Source: Bradyrhizobium sp. sBnM-33 (lineage in GTDB: Bacteria > Pseudomonadota > Alphaproteobacteria > Rhizobiales > Xanthobacteraceae). From it: a DNA stretch of 64,000 nucleotides. Shown here piece by piece: positions 63,115-64,000 of the stretch; position 1 is the first letter of the stretch, and each line of letters begins with the position of its first letter. A program made the translations under genes and the position numbers. Location: the NCBI RefSeq assembly GCF_032917945.1, contig NZ_CP136624.1, positions 2,852,001 through 2,916,000 of the forward strand, written 5' to 3'. The notes below the pieces were generated by a model that saw only the letters and a list, made by a program, of their open reading frames with translations, was not told the origin of the DNA and ran no database searches.

Positions 63115-63999
63115 TTATACCGTCCTCAGGGCATCGGCCAAGCGGGCAACGCCCTGCCAGATCTCCCGTTCCTCAAGTGCAGCGTACCCGAAAACGAAGC
63201 CGGCTCGCCGTTTCGCGGCAACTCTTCGCCCACTTTCGTATAGATCGGAAACAGGATAGATACCGACGCCCGTCTGCCTGGCGTTTCGCGCCATTTGGTC
63301 TTCCTGCGCTGCATCGAAGTTGTTGAACCACGCGACCACATGGAGCCCGGCCTCCGATCCCTGCACCTCGACCGCGTCGCCAAAATGATCAGCGAGTGCG
63401 TCGAGTAATGCCGCCCGGCGCTCCGCGTTCTTTCGCCGGAGTTTTCTTACGTGCCGCTCGTAGGCGCCCGATCGTATAAAGTCGGCCAGCGCGGCTTGCT
63501 CCAGCGTCGGCGAGTGCCGGTCGGTAAGGCGCTTGGCGGTGCGGAAGGCGTCCACGAGCTCTGGTGGTACCACGAGGTATCCCAGACGCAGCAAGGGTGA
63601 GAGCGTCTTTGAGATCGTTCCGAGATAGATGACGTGAGCCGCGTCATCGAAAGCGTGCAACGGTTGGATGGGCCGAATGTCGTATCGGTACTCGCCGTCG
63701 TAGTCGTCCTCCATGACGTAAGCGCCCGCTTTGTCGGCCCAACGCAACAACTGAGCACGGCGCGATGCTGAGAGAACGTGACCTAACGGAAATTGATGCG
63801 ACGGCGTCACGTAGCAAAGCCGGACCTTTTTGATGTCCTTGAGGGCTTCCGTCTGCAAACCTTCTTCGTCGACCGGGACGAATAGAGGCGTCGCACCGAC
63901 ACTCTCAAAAACATGCCGGGCGGCCCAATAGAATGGGGTCTCGATCACGAACCGGTCGCCGGTATCGAGCAATATCCGCGAGCACAGATCGAGACCCTG
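63115..63999 (-). CDS. MocR-type (GntR/aminotransferase) regulator, C-terminal part
   Basis: The frame is open to the right edge of the window, so the N-terminal GntR helix-turn-helix lies outside. The visible 294 residues form the aminotransferase-like fold type I domain: LLDTGDRFVIETPFYWAA, VTPSHQFPLGHVLS, the EDDYDGEYRYD motif, and the PLP-binding Lys in GTISKTLSPLLRLGY. MocR proteins use pyridoxal phosphate as a sensor; examples are PdxR, GabR and TauR. Which one this is cannot be decided from this part. Confidence 0.88.
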   Translation of the reverse strand, partial: QGLDLCSRILLDTGDRFVIETPFYWAARHVFESVGATPLFVPVDEEGLQTEALKDIKKVRLCYVTPSHQFPLGHVLSASRRAQLLRWADKAGAYVMEDDYDGEYRYDIRPIQPLHAFDDAAHVIYLGTISKTLSPLLRLGYLVVPPELVDAFRTAKRLTDRHSPTLEQAALADFIRSGAYERHVRKLRRKNAERRAALLDALADHFGDAVEVQGSEAGLHVVAWFNNFDAAQEDQMARNARQTGVGIYPVSDLYESGRRVAAKRRAGFVFGYAALEEREIWQGVARLADALRTV

Positions 64000-64000
64000 C

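Noticed and set aside
1..64000. CRISPR array
   Set aside because: No regularly spaced direct repeats of 24-40 bases were seen. The repeats present are single palindromic elements, and no cas genes occur.

Overview
The window looks like an alphaproteobacterium of the Bradyrhizobium / Rhodopseudomonas / Nitrobacter group. This is inferred from the GC-rich codon use, the rhizobial-type rlxS-traG-trb transfer cluster, the FdsA/FdsGB-type NAD formate dehydrogenase, and short palindromic intergenic repeats typical of Bradyrhizobiaceae. No database search was possible.

Layout. (1) 1-15659 is the transfer module of an integrative/conjugative element: a DUF3363 relaxase cut by the window edge, a frameshifted nucleotidyltransferase cargo gene behind tandem operators, then traG, a CopG-like gene, trbB-C-D-E-J-L-F-G-I and a DUF2274 gene, nearly all start-stop coupled. 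(2) 15646-16352 is a divergent pair, an unknown 138-aa protein and a small XRE regulator, around a perfect palindromic operator. (3) 16827-24343 (minus strand) is a defence operon: AbiEi, AbiEii and a very large nuclease-STAND NTPase resembling Avs proteins. The last is broken by a one-base deletion and by an IS5-family element with a CTAG target duplication. (4) 24669-29256 holds a DUF2235-LysM hydrolase and two secreted beta-propeller-type proteins. (5) 29361-29416 is the 3' part of an initiator tRNA gene, probably an attachment-site scar. (6) 29746-35046 is a complete type III CBASS anti-phage operon: CD-NTase, HORMA, TRIP13-like ATPase, a SLOG plus deoxyribosyltransferase/TIR-like effector, a DEDDh exonuclease, and the CapH/CapP regulator pair. 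(7) 35043-36551 is a frameshifted IS630-family element followed by a decayed tyrosine integrase whose nucleophile codon reads TAG. It lies next to a complete CAU-anticodon tRNA (36736-36811), which probably marks the end of the island.

From 36736 rightward the sequence looks like core chromosome. It holds a frameshifted TAXI-family binding protein, an ABC amino-acid-type binding protein, a molybdenum-cofactor and formate-dehydrogenase cluster (two MoeA-like genes, one fused to a binding-protein domain, then mobA, fdhD, mobB, moeA, a tusA-like gene, fdsGB fusion, fdsA), the high-affinity potassium system kdpFABC-DE with two extra tiny membrane ORFs, a PNPOx-like protein and the C-terminal part of a MocR-type regulator.

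The most notable system is the type III CBASS locus with its uncommon SLOG/NDT-like effector. Four unrelated genes carry single-base frameshifts (near 2540, 21667, 35432 and 37699). These may be real decay or sequencing error, and I cannot tell which from this sequence.
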